Shown: positions 1 through 7,049 of the stretch, piece by piece
Position numbering within the stretch: the stretch's first letter is position 1
Layout: every line of letters starts with the position of its first letter
Assembly (NCBI GenBank): GCA_963664835.2
Contig: CAXXUG010000012.1
Span: 62,001 to 126,000, forward strand
DNA length: 64,000 nucleotides
Direction: 5' to 3'
Source: G963664835 sp963664835
Lineage (GTDB): Bacteria > Chloroflexota > UBA6077 > FW602-bin22 > JBCLEL01
Notes under the pieces: model-generated
Database searches by the model: none
Seen by the model: only the letters and a program-made list of their open reading frames with translations
Told to the model about the DNA's origin: nothing
Made by a program: the position numbers and the translations under genes

Positions 1-2
1 GA

Positions 3-1304
3 CGCCGAGCACCCAACCTGACATCGGAGGCGACAAGGGCGGAGGTAGTGCGCCTTGCTCAGACCCGGTACCCGAAGACGAACCACACTCACCTGAGCGA
101 GTTACTCAGGGAGCGCGAAGGCATAGATATAGGCAGAACTACGCTGCGGCGCATACTGGTTGGAGCCGGCCTGAAGAGCCCGCGCCGGCGCCGGCCACCG
201 CGACACCGTGTCCGCCGGCAGCGGATGCCGCGCAAGGGCATGCTGATACAGATCGACGGCAGCCATCACCGATGGTTGGGAGAGGATGGTTCGGCCTTCG
301 CGCTGCTGCTGGCGGTGGACGACGCCACGGGCATCGTGGTTAATGCCCTGTTCTGCGAGCAGGAGAACACCCGCGATTACTTCCGCCTGATGAGGGGTCT
401 GATACAGCGCTACGGAATACCCATTGCCCTCTACACCGACCGACACTCCGTCTTCAAGAATGTGTCCGGGGCCGGGCTCGTCGGTGCACCGACGCAGTTC
501 AGCCGCGCGATGGACGAGTTGGGAATACAGATGGTGTTCGCGCTGTCACCTCAGGCGAAGGGCAGAGTGGAGCGGACTGCCGGAACCCTCCAGGACAGGC
601 TGGTGGCAGAGCTTCGGCTTGCAGGCGGAACCACCATCGAGGAGGCCAACGTCGTGCTGAAGGACTTCCTTGTCCGCTTCAACGCTCGCTTCGGAGTGCC
701 GGCGCAGCACCCTGAGGCTGCCTACCGCCCGTTGGGATCGGGAGTGTGCATCGATACGGTGCTCTGCTTCAAACACAACCGCAGAGTGGCCAGGGACAAC
801 ACGGTGAAGTATCGCTGGCGCACGCTTCAGCTGCTGCCAGGTATGGAACGACCCAGCTACGCCGGAACGGTGGTTGAGGTCTTGGAAGGCTTGGATGGCC
901 AACTGGCTGTCCGTTACCAGGGAGCGATAATCCCTAGCCAGGAGGCGCCACCCCGCCCAGGCATACTCAGAAGATTCAACGGCTCTTCCTCACACGAGCT
1001 ACCCCCATATCGCGGCCTCAACGGACTGGGCAGGCGCTGGGAGGCGACCCTGGCAGGACTCGACGCCGGGATCGACACGGTAGAAGCAAACGGTGCAATC
1101 AGAGTCCGCAAAGCCGTTGCCATGCGACATAGGAAGCCCACCCCACTCCAGAAAGCAAGGTGGAACGCTGTGCAGAAGGCGAAGCGCGGGGGATTGTCGA
1201 TTCGAGCTGTCGCCAGGGAAGTGGGCATCCACCGGGACACGGCGAAGAAGTACATGGAGGCTGAGAGTCCGCCCATGAAGCGCTCCGCGTTGAAGAGGGG
1301 ATGA
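3..1304 (+). CDS. DDE transposase, ISNCY/IS481-like, cut at its 5' end by the window edge
   Basis: The reading frame is open to the left edge of the window, so the first GTG at 48 is probably internal and the N-terminal helix-turn-helix begins outside. From that GTG, an rve-type DDE core is visible: D70 (IDGSHH), D131 (LYTDRH) and E175 (GRVERT). The tail near residues 365-405 is a second helix-turn-helix (LSIRAVAREVGIHRDTAKKY) resembling the N-terminal domain of IS21 IstA. This layout matches long transposases filed under ISNCY. The frame is intact to the TGA and repeated motifs that look like an element end follow it, so the element may still be active. The family assignment is from motifs only. 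Confidence 0.8.
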   Translation, partial: RRAPNLTSEATRAEVVRLAQTRYPKTNHTHLSELLREREGIDIGRTTLRRILVGAGLKSPRRRRPPRHRVRRQRMPRKGMLIQIDGSHHRWLGEDGSAFALLLAVDDATGIVVNALFCEQENTRDYFRLMRGLIQRYGIPIALYTDRHSVFKNVSGAGLVGAPTQFSRAMDELGIQMVFALSPQAKGRVERTAGTLQDRLVAELRLAGGTTIEEANVVLKDFLVRFNARFGVPAQHPEAAYRPLGSGVCIDTVLCFKHNRRVARDNTVKYRWRTLQLLPGMERPSYAGTVVEVLEGLDGQLAVRYQGAIIPSQEAPPRPGILRRFNGSSSHELPPYRGLNGLGRRWEATLAGLDAGIDTVEANGAIRVRKAVAMRHRKPTPLQKARWNAVQKAKRGGLSIRAVAREVGIHRDTAKKYMEAESPPMKRSALKRG

Positions 1305-1330
1305 TCTGATACCATCACTAGCAGTACGGG

Positions 1331-1373
1331 TGACATTTATGCTGGCCACTTGGGCGGACATTTTCGCTGGCCA
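1331..1373 (+). repeat. Right end of the first IS: repeated transposase-binding motif
   Basis: Two direct copies of an 18-nt motif, TGACATTTATGCTGGCCA at 1331 and GGACATTTTCGCTGGCCA at 1356, lie 25 bp apart just behind the transposase stop. Multiple terminal repeats of this kind are usual at ends of IS21-like and ISNCY-like elements. The exact element boundary cannot be fixed without the left end, which lies outside the window. Confidence 0.6.
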
Positions 1374-1392
1374 TCGACAACGAGGCCCTCAG

Positions 1393-1583
1393 TGTGTCCG
1401 CACTCCGCGGCTCCCGCACGCATCGTTCCGGCCCCCCATTAGTCATTCCGTCGAAGGCCGGAATACAGAAGGGGCAGGGATGCGAAATGTAGCGCGGGGG
1501 CTTGTCCCCCGCTCACGGCGGCCCGCCAACCAACCCAAGTCCCGAACCACAGCAGAGAAGATCCGCCGGCCGGTGCACCGATT
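1393..1583. repeat. Interspersed repeat family A, long copy 1
   Basis: About 190 bp that also occurs, diverged, at 18318-18521. Common blocks in order are CGGCTCCCGCAC, an inverted repeat around GTCATTCCG..CCGGAAT, the block AATGTAGCGC, the palindrome GCGGGGGCTTGTCCCCCGC, AACCAACCC, and AGTCCCGA. Shorter copies are at 10687, 11909 and 59283. The palindromic core can form a strong hairpin in RNA or single-stranded DNA. It lies just behind the transposase and in front of the interrupted HAD gene. No protein is supported here. Confidence 0.75.
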
Positions 1584-1612
1584 CTCATTCCTTCACGCGC
1601 CGGCGTCACGAC

Positions 1613-1735
1613 TCACCTGAGAAGACCCGGCACCTCACTCAAACTCGAAACCGCCAACCCCTGCCATTGCTCCACGTCCGGCCGGCTAGCATCGTAGGTA
1701 TCTTCCAACGGCACTCGAAGCAGAACCGTCGTCAT
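1613..1735 (-). pseudogene. 3' fragment of HAD hydrolase gene split by IS110
   Basis: Read leftwards this piece encodes TTVLLRVPLEDTYDASRPD and ends EVPGLLR followed by TGA. This is the usual C-terminus of HAD-family hydrolases that follows the ELTGALEAGM-type motif. The missing front part lies at 2953-3540. Removing 1736-2952 joins codon GGA (ending at 2953) to ATG (starting at 1735) with no frame change, giving a continuous LEAGMTTVLL reading. The split is therefore a simple insertion with no visible deletion. Confidence 0.85.
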
Positions 1736-1739
1736 TTGT

Positions 1740-1930
1740 ATGTTGAGAATGCCTCACAAATGGGGCCAAATTGTGGGGTATGGGTGAGGGAGGTGTCGCT
1801 AGTCATTTGGCGGGCCGGGCAGTTGCACGGTGGCGCCGGGCCGGAGTAGGACACCCCTCACCTCAATACCGGATCCTCCGAACAGATACCGGGGCGTAAT
1901 GGCCCGCATTTGCAAGTGTGGAGGCCGGCA
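1740..1930 (+). ncRNA. Putative IS110 bridge RNA with readable target and donor guides
   Basis: The non-coding left end folds into three parts. A first hairpin pairs CCTCACAA (1752) with TTGTGGGG (1771). A second pairs 1783-1797 with 1850-1862 (13 pairs, 2-nt bulge) around an internal loop. Its 5' side holds GTCATT (1802-1807), equal to the top strand of the restored target; its 3' side holds GGCCGGAGT (1839-1847), complementary to 2951-2959 at the right junction. A third pairs CCGG..CCTCC (1869-1879) with GGAGGCCGG (1920-1928); its 5' side holds ACAGATAC (1882-1889), identical to the last 8 bp of the element. This is the layout known for IS110 bridge RNAs. Transcription and exact RNA ends are inferred. 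Confidence 0.7.
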
Positions 1931-1960
1931 AGTTCAATCATAGAGGAAAGGGACAACTCA

Positions 1961-2926
1961 ATGGAAGAGCAACACAACAAAAGGGTAGCCGGCATCGATG
2001 TGAGTAAAGCCGGACTGGAAGTGTGGGTGGAGGCCGGCCCTGCGCGACGATTTTTCAACAACGAGAAGGGGATCGGGGCGCTGGTGAAATGGCTGGCACG
2101 CCATGGAGTTAACCAGGCGGTGTACGAGCCCACCGGCGGGTACGAGCTGGATGTGGGACGAAGGCTGAGAGAGAAAGGGATAAAGGCACGACGTGTGCAC
2201 CCGAACAAGGTGCGGGGATTGGCACGAGCGTGGGGCAAACAGGCCAAGACGGACGGAGTGGACGCGAAGGTGCTGAGGAGGTACGGGGAGGTATTCAGCG
2301 AAAGGGAGGAAGGGGAGATAGAGGATAGCCCGGAAAGGGAGGAAATACGGGAGAAACTGAGGCGCCGGCGACAGTTGGTGAGCCAGAAGGTCCAGGAACT
2401 GAATCGGCTGGACAAGCCGGTGAGCCCAGGGGTACGAGAGAGTATCGAAGAGCACATAGAGTATCTGGACAAGGCAATAAAGCGGATGGACAGGGAGTAC
2501 GAGAGGGCATTGAAAAGCAGCAGTGCCTTGTCGGAGCGGGCGAAGCTGTACCAGAGTGTGCGTGGAGTCGGGCAACTGACGGCGGCGACGCTGGTGGCTG
2601 AATTGCCGGAATTGGGTCAAGGGGAAGGCAGGAGAGTGACGTCACTGGTGGGACTTGCGCCCTGGTCGCGGGACAGCGGCCGGCAGAGGGGATATAGAGC
2701 GATCCAGGGAGGGCGAGGGGTGGTGAGACGGGCGTTGTACATGGCAGCGATGAGTGCAGTAAGGCGGCGGGACAGCAGCCTGGGGAGGTTTCACCAGCAG
2801 CTGCGCAAGCGGGGGAAGCCGGGGAAGGTGGCATTGGTGGCGGTGATGCGCAAGCTGCTGTTGCAGCTGCACTCGGTAGCACAACGGGGCACACCTTGGA
2901 CGGAGGAATACGCCCCGGGCACCTGA
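1961..2926 (+). CDS. IS110-family DEDD transposase (recombinase)
   Basis: The RuvC-like N-terminal domain starts AGIDVSKAGLEVWVE, continues with YEPTGGYELD and closes with AKTDGVDAKVL, supplying the DEDD acidic residues. A charged helical linker (residues 115-190) leads to the Transposase_20 domain with SVRGVGQLTAATLVAELPE, SLVGLAPWSRDSGRQRGYR and a conserved Ser region near RRALYMAAMSAV. The ATG at 1961 is preferred over upstream ATG 1910 because GAGGAAAGGGA sits just before it and the upstream codons lie in the guide-RNA region. The length of about 321 residues is normal for the family. It acts with the RNA encoded just upstream. Confidence 0.93.
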   Translation: MEEQHNKRVAGIDVSKAGLEVWVEAGPARRFFNNEKGIGALVKWLARHGVNQAVYEPTGGYELDVGRRLREKGIKARRVHPNKVRGLARAWGKQAKTDGVDAKVLRRYGEVFSEREEGEIEDSPEREEIREKLRRRRQLVSQKVQELNRLDKPVSPGVRESIEEHIEYLDKAIKRMDREYERALKSSSALSERAKLYQSVRGVGQLTAATLVAELPELGQGEGRRVTSLVGLAPWSRDSGRQRGYRAIQGGRGVVRRALYMAAMSAVRRRDSSLGRFHQQLRKRGKPGKVALVAVMRKLLLQLHSVAQRGTPWTEEYAPGT

Positions 2927-2952
2927 AAACCCTTTACATCCAACACAGATAC

Positions 2953-3540
2953 TCCGGCCTCAAGCGCGCCGGTCAACTCTCGATCACTCCCGTCGCCGAC
3001 GTAGAGGCAATCCGCCGGCTCGACATTCAACTTTCCGCAGGCAACCTGGTAAATCCTGGGATCCGGCTTCTTCAATCCCACCGAGCAGGAGAAGACCGGA
3101 CTCTCGATCAAAGGTGCGAACTCAGTCTCGGGCCACACCAGCGGAACGTCTGCTGAGCAGTTGCTAAGTAATCCCAGCTTATATCCCGAATTCCTCAGTT
3201 GATTCAGCGTCGCAACCGCATCAGGTCGCGGCTCCAGAGTCCGCCGGGTGTGATCAACTCGAACCCGAACGGCCACGCTCAGCGATTCCTCGTCAACTGT
3301 GACCCCTAGACTCCGGCAAATGTGCTCGATATTCTCGTCAATCGTCGCAAAAACTCCGGTTACCCGTTCCACTGATGAGCCCGCAGCCCACACTCGCGCA
3401 AATTCGTCGCGGTCAACCGAAACCGCCGCCGCCATGTTCGTGATCACCTGTTCATGCAGGCTCCGCGAGAAAGGAAAGACCAACGTCCCGAACAGGTCGA
3501 AGATAACCGCTTTCAGCCGGCGATCCGTCATCCCTGACAT
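2953..3540 (-). pseudogene. 5' fragment of HAD-superfamily hydrolase gene split by IS110
   Basis: The first part of a HAD phosphatase-like protein: motif I is VIFDLFGTLV (nucleophile D, with L in place of the usual second D), motif II is LLSNCS, motif III is the K of GLKKPDPRIY, and motif IV is YVGDGSDRELTGA. After LEAG the frame runs into the IS110 right end. The remaining 40 residues are at 1613-1735. The start is ATG 3540, one base after the CoA-transferase stop (TGAGATG), or ATG 3531. Such tight spacing suggests translational coupling. Substrate unknown; the missing second Asp may already limit phosphatase activity. Confidence 0.85.
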
Positions 3541-3541
3541 C

Positions 3542-4729
3542 TCAGATCGCGCCCTGCCGGCGCAGCGCCTCGATCTCCGCCGGCTCATACCCCAGCGATC
3601 CCAACACCTCTGCGGTGTGCTCTCCCAGGCCAGGCGCCGCCCGCCGAACGGTTGCCGGCGTCTCCGACAGCCGGTACGGCGGCCCAACCACCCTCTGCCG
3701 GCCGGATACCGGCGAATCCACCTCCTGTACTAGCCGATTGGCCTTCACCTGCGGATCGGCCAGCGCACGGCCGTAGTCGTTGATCGGGCCGGCCGGAATT
3801 CCCTCCTTTTCGAGCTCAGCAATCCATTCCGCCAGCGGACGCTTTCTAGTCACCGCTTCGATAATTCCGGCCAACTCGGACTCATTGGCCTTGCGCGCCG
3901 CGTTATCGGCGAAACGCGGGTCGTCGACCAGCTGCTCCAATCCGGCAATCCGGCAGAACTTCAACCAAAGCCTCTGGCTGACCACGCCGACCGTAAAGTG
4001 CCCGTCCGACGCGGAAAAAACCTGGTAGGGCGCCAGAAGCCGGTGAGCGGTGCCTAGGGGCCCCGGCATCTCCCCGGTCGTCAGATACTGGGCTGTCTCC
4101 CAGGGCGAGGCCGCCAATCCGCTCGAGAACAGATCGATGTCGATATACTGGCCCTTGCCCCTGGCAGAACGCGCCTGCAACGCCGCTAGAATCGAGCAAG
4201 CCGCGAACGTGCCGGTCATCAGATCGACGACCGGTATGCCCGGCCGCATCGGCGCTCCTCCCGGCTCGCCGGTAACGCTGATGATCCCCGACATCCCCTG
4301 GCCTATCAGGTCGAGGCCGGCCCGATCCCGCCCTGAACCCTCCTGGCCGAAGCCCGAGCAGGAGCAGTAAACCAGTCCCCCGTTCAGCTCCGACAGGTCC
4401 TCGTAGCCGAGGCCAAAGCCGGCCAGCGTCCCCAGCCTCAGGTTCTCCACCAACACGTCCGCGCTCGCCGCAAGCCGGCGCACGATCTCGACGCCGGCGT
4501 CAGTCTTCAGGTTCGCCGTTACGCCCAGCTTGTTGCGATTCACCGCCATGAAACCGGCCGACTCGCCATTTACGAAGGGTGGCGTTCTCCTGCCGCTGTC
4601 GCCCCCGCCGGGCGGCTCGATCTTGATCACCTCGGCGCCGAAATCCGCCAGGATCATCGTGCAGTAGGGAGCCGCCAGGAAATTCCCCAGCTCTACTACA
4701 CGCAGCCCCTCTAAAGCGCCTGCAGACAT
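3542..4729 (-). CDS. Class III (CaiB/BaiF family) CoA-transferase
   Basis: 395 residues, full length for the family, which moves CoA between carboxylic acids through an aspartyl-CoA intermediate. Recognisable blocks are LRVVELGNFLAAPYCTMILADFGAEVIKIE at the N-terminus, NRNK, VENLRLG, and AGLDLIGQGMSG, where D140 is the expected nucleophile. GPINDYGRALADPQ marks the C-terminal domain. Start ATG with MSAGALEGLRVVEL is normal for the family. It is directly followed by the HAD hydrolase fragment on the same strand, so the two formed a small operon before the IS110 insertion. The actual acyl substrate cannot be read from the sequence. Confidence 0.9.
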   Translation of the reverse strand: MSAGALEGLRVVELGNFLAAPYCTMILADFGAEVIKIEPPGGGDSGRRTPPFVNGESAGFMAVNRNKLGVTANLKTDAGVEIVRRLAASADVLVENLRLGTLAGFGLGYEDLSELNGGLVYCSCSGFGQEGSGRDRAGLDLIGQGMSGIISVTGEPGGAPMRPGIPVVDLMTGTFAACSILAALQARSARGKGQYIDIDLFSSGLAASPWETAQYLTTGEMPGPLGTAHRLLAPYQVFSASDGHFTVGVVSQRLWLKFCRIAGLEQLVDDPRFADNAARKANESELAGIIEAVTRKRPLAEWIAELEKEGIPAGPINDYGRALADPQVKANRLVQEVDSPVSGRQRVVGPPYRLSETPATVRRAAPGLGEHTAEVLGSLGYEPAEIEALRRQGAI

Positions 4730-4959
4730 GAGTCCTGATCGATCATTTCACACCACCGGTGTAGGGCGTAGAACGTCAATTGCCGAAACCTCGGTTCGAA
4801 TCATTCACCGAGCCAAAATGATAACCCGTTCACCCGCCAACCGTGTAGCGCCGGCCGGCATTCCCATCCGTGAGTTCTCCGACATCCCACCATCCACCGA
4901 TGGTTCCGTGGGGACGCACACGCAAACACGGAAATCTCCGTAGGGGCGCCCCTTGTGGA

Positions 4960-5289
4960 CATTCGCTCCAACTAATTCGTACGGTCGGCCATGAGGAAGG
5001 GGCCAATGTAGGGCGGGGGCTTGTCCCCCGCCTGGGGCGGCCGGCGGTTCGTGAGATGCAGGCGTTGTGTTGGCCGGCCGGTGTTCGTCGCCGGCGCGTT
5101 TCGTTGGTGGGTGGGAAGTTTATCGCTGCTACGCCTCTGGATTTCCTAGTTGGTTTACCTCATGCGCCCCCCAATTACGCCGCATTGTCGGACGTGAGTA
5201 AGGAGAGAAATACATTGGCCCTCATTCGCACCCCTCGATACGCTAACCGCACCGCAAACACCCTGAAACCCAATTAGTTGGAGCAGATG
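4960..5289. mobile_element. MITE copy 1 (330 bp, inverted-repeat ends, target duplication)
   Basis: Ends are imperfect inverted repeats CATTCGCTCCAACTAATT and AATTAGTTGGAGCAGATG. The direct repeat CCCTTGTGGA (4950-4959 and 5290-5299) flanks it, so this copy arrived by transposition. A second copy, 345 bp long, is at 38297-38641 and differs by two substitutions seen on reading and a 15-nt insertion. The interior contains the GCGGGGGCTTGTCCCCCGC palindrome also found in repeat family A. A long frame runs through both copies but has no recognisable protein features; no transposase is encoded. Confidence 0.88.
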
Positions 5290-5299
5290 CCCTTGTGGA

Positions 5300-5645
5300 C
5301 GCCCGCGGGTTGCGGTCACGCAGCAATCTGCGCCGGCCGGCGTCCCTTGTGGCATTTGGGCCAACCGATTCCACTTCCGGGCCAAATTTGGGTGAAATTC
5401 AGGAGCTTCATTGCCTCCCCAAGGACCCTCTGAACGAGTCATCGATCAGAATCTCGTCACGCTAGGACATCACACTGGCTCCCAGGGCGGTGTGTCGAGG
5501 TCATACAATCGCTACTTCGTAGGGGCGACGCACGCGTCGCCCTTGGGGTGGGGCTCTCCCGCACCGCATTCATCCTGAATGACGCCGTAGGGACGGGTTT
5601 CAAACCCGTCCTGGGTATGGGACCCTGCACTCCCACGCCGGCCGT
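5300..5645. repeat. Gene-free stretch with short palindromic repeats
   Basis: No gene is supported between the MITE and the vapC stop. Two short palindromic units occur: GGGCGACGCACGCGTCGCCC near 5522 and GGGACGGGTTTCAAACCCGT near 5590. A relative of the second, AGGCGGGCTTCAAACCCGCT, is at 25309. A partial echo of the MITE flank (GTCCCTTGTGG) is near 5342. These look like REP-type interspersed sequences that can fold as short hairpins. Confidence 0.55.
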
Positions 5646-6077
5646 CTAGCGCAGCGGATCCACCACCGTCAAGAACGGAAACCGATGAAAATCCATGTCC
5701 CGCGTGCAAATCCGGCCGACGCCATGCTCCCGCATCAACACCGCCGTCTGGAGGTTGCCGACCAGCCCGCCCCGAACATCCGGCAGCTCCAACAACGTCT
5801 GCCCCAGCACCGCCGCGTGACGCTCCGTCGGTCGCAACATCTCAAACCCCGGCGACGCCAGCAGCGTCTCTAAAAACCCCCAGGAGTCTTGTGGGTCCCA
5901 CCCCGGCTGAAGTCCGCGCCGGCGAGTAACGACCCGCACAAAATCGTAGCTGATGTCCCAGGTGAGAAAGTTGGGGAACGAGTCCCGACGTGCCTTCTCC
6001 AATCGCCGGAGACATACGTCGTGGAATTCCGAGTCCTCGTCCGAAGCGTAGATCAGTACGTCTGTATCGAAGACCAC
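5646..6077 (-). CDS. PIN-domain toxin (VapC-like)
   Basis: 143 residues with a PIN fold signature: MVFDTDVLIYASD at the start with the first acidic residues, a middle acidic region, and CTRDMDFHRFP near the C-terminus with the last metal-binding Asp. PIN toxins are Mg-dependent RNases, often cutting tRNA or rRNA. It starts 4 bp after the stop of a ribbon-helix-helix protein on the same strand, the standard antitoxin-toxin order. Length is slightly above the family norm. The target RNA is unknown. Confidence 0.88.
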   Translation of the reverse strand: MVFDTDVLIYASDEDSEFHDVCLRRLEKARRDSFPNFLTWDISYDFVRVVTRRRGLQPGWDPQDSWGFLETLLASPGFEMLRPTERHAAVLGQTLLELPDVRGGLVGNLQTAVLMREHGVGRICTRDMDFHRFPFLTVVDPLR

Positions 6078-6081
6078 TGCT

Positions 6082-6321
6082 TCACTCTTCTTCCATGGCT
6101 CTGTACAAATCGGCGCGATCCGCTAGGTCTACCCTCATCCCACCACTACGCCACTTCGGAAGCGCCGGAAGCGATTCCCTATCAGCCGCCGCCGGCCGTC
6201 CCTCCTCCAGAATCCGCCGGATGCCCGCTTCCACAAGTGCCGACATCGTCGTCCCCCGCCGGGCAGCCTCTTCCCTTAACCGCCGCATCACAGTATCGTC
6301 GATGTTCAACGTCGTCTTCAT
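6082..6321 (-). CDS. Ribbon-helix-helix antitoxin (VapB-like)
   Basis: MKTTLNIDDTVMRRLREEAARRGTTMSALVEAGIRRIL is a clear ribbon-helix-helix DNA-binding domain; the rest is a charged tail that would wrap the toxin. An alternative ATG at 6333 would add four residues, but a perfect 16-bp palindrome at 6320-6335 overlaps both starts, so ATG 6321 immediately behind the operator is preferred. It is followed after 4 bp by the PIN toxin. It would neutralise the toxin and repress its own operon. Confidence 0.86.
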   Translation of the reverse strand: MKTTLNIDDTVMRRLREEAARRGTTMSALVEAGIRRILEEGRPAAADRESLPALPKWRSGGMRVDLADRADLYRAMEEE

Positions 6322-6335
6322 ATGGTTAACCATAT
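6320..6335 (-). promoter_or_regulatory. Palindromic operator of the first toxin-antitoxin pair
   Basis: ATATGGTTAACCATAT is a perfect 16-bp palindrome abutting the antitoxin start. The upstream bases TATGAT on the minus strand resemble a -10 box. Autoregulation by the ribbon-helix-helix protein at such a site is usual for these modules; binding here is inferred. Confidence 0.65.
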
Positions 6336-6739
6336 CATATGTATGGGTGTATGGCTCATTTGGCCAACTTCGCTAATGCTCTTAGTTGAAAACGTGGGTA
6401 ACATAATGGCTTTAGGGATTTAGGACGCCTAAGGAAAGTTGTTAGCTGGCCGGCGAGGCTACCGATTGCCGTTCACGCTCCAATCACGTCTTCACCGGCA
6501 CGAAAGCATGCCCGTGTGCCACGCTGTACAGTAATGATCTGAGTGGAGTGGATTTTCGGTCCAGTACCGGATGGTGATCCTTTTCTGGATTTGTCTGGCA
6601 GGATCCAAAGAAGAGCAACGCACCTAGCGCTGGGTCTTGTCTCGAGAGGGGGCGTGGAGGGTCCGGCGGAAACCACCAACCCCCACCCAGCAACCTGAGT
6701 GGCGGATGGTCTGGATTCAGGGATTGCTAGAATGACGAT
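6336..6739. other. Intergenic region without a supported gene
   Basis: About 400 bp between the antitoxin start and the structured element at 6740. Short frames on the minus strand near 6473-6693 show no domain, no good ribosome-binding site and proline-rich low-quality composition, so they are not called. Confidence 0.5.
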
Positions 6740-6819
6740 GCCCCGGTAAAGCTGGCCCGTGACCTGAGCCAGCTTGCGTATGTGCTAATGTCACTCTATG
6801 AGTAGCACATAGCCGGGGC
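6740..6819. ncRNA. Possible structured RNA: three-way junction with complementary loops
   Basis: Three nested stems are present. P1 is GCCCCGG (6740-6746) with CCGGGGC (6813-6819). P2 is AAGCTGGC (6749-6756) with GCCAGCTT (6768-6775). P3 is TATGTGCTA (6779-6787) with TAGCACATA (6803-6811). The P2 loop contains GTGAC (6759-6763) and the P3 loop contains GTCAC (6790-6794), which are perfectly complementary and could kiss. All stems are perfect, so strand and direction cannot be told. It fits no family I recognise; a DNA recombination site is the main alternative. Confidence 0.5.
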
Positions 6820-7049
6820 GAGTGGCTATTAGAACCTCACAGGGCAATCTAATCTCCACCTCTCCAGTCTACCACAAGTACCAGAACACCTAGATGCCCC
6901 AGATTATCAACAAGCACACGCCCGCGGCAATCAGACAACTGCGCCATTGAACTCGTTCAGAGGCCACCGATCGCGAATGCGAGAATCCACCAACCATCGC
7001 CGCGCGCAATAACGGAGGTTATGAGGCCGGCGCAGCAGAGGTTGCCCAA
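6820..7049. other. Intergenic region, nothing recognised
   Basis: Sequence between the three-way-junction element and the end of the glycerophosphodiesterase gene. It is less GC-rich than the flanks and no gene, promoter or hairpin stands out. Confidence 0.4.

Larger units (their letters stand above)
1736..2952 (+). mobile_element. IS110-family insertion sequence inside a HAD hydrolase gene
   Basis: The boundaries come from restoring the interrupted HAD reading frame, which is exact when 1736-2952 is removed (1217 bp). The left end begins TTGTATGTTG and carries about 225 bp of non-coding DNA before the transposase at 1961. The right end is short and finishes ACAGATAC. No terminal inverted repeats or target duplication are visible, as expected for IS110. 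A related left-end fragment is at 10304. The guide RNA is described in its own entry. Confidence 0.85.

Noticed and set aside
4781..4815. GGTTCGAATC, a tRNA T-arm-like string
   Set aside because: No T-stem pairing, acceptor stem or anticodon arm can be formed around it.
4870..5277. Long frame through MITE copy 1, and its counterpart in copy 2
   Set aside because: It depends on the GC-rich palindromes, has no domain, and starts outside the element in different sequence at the two sites.
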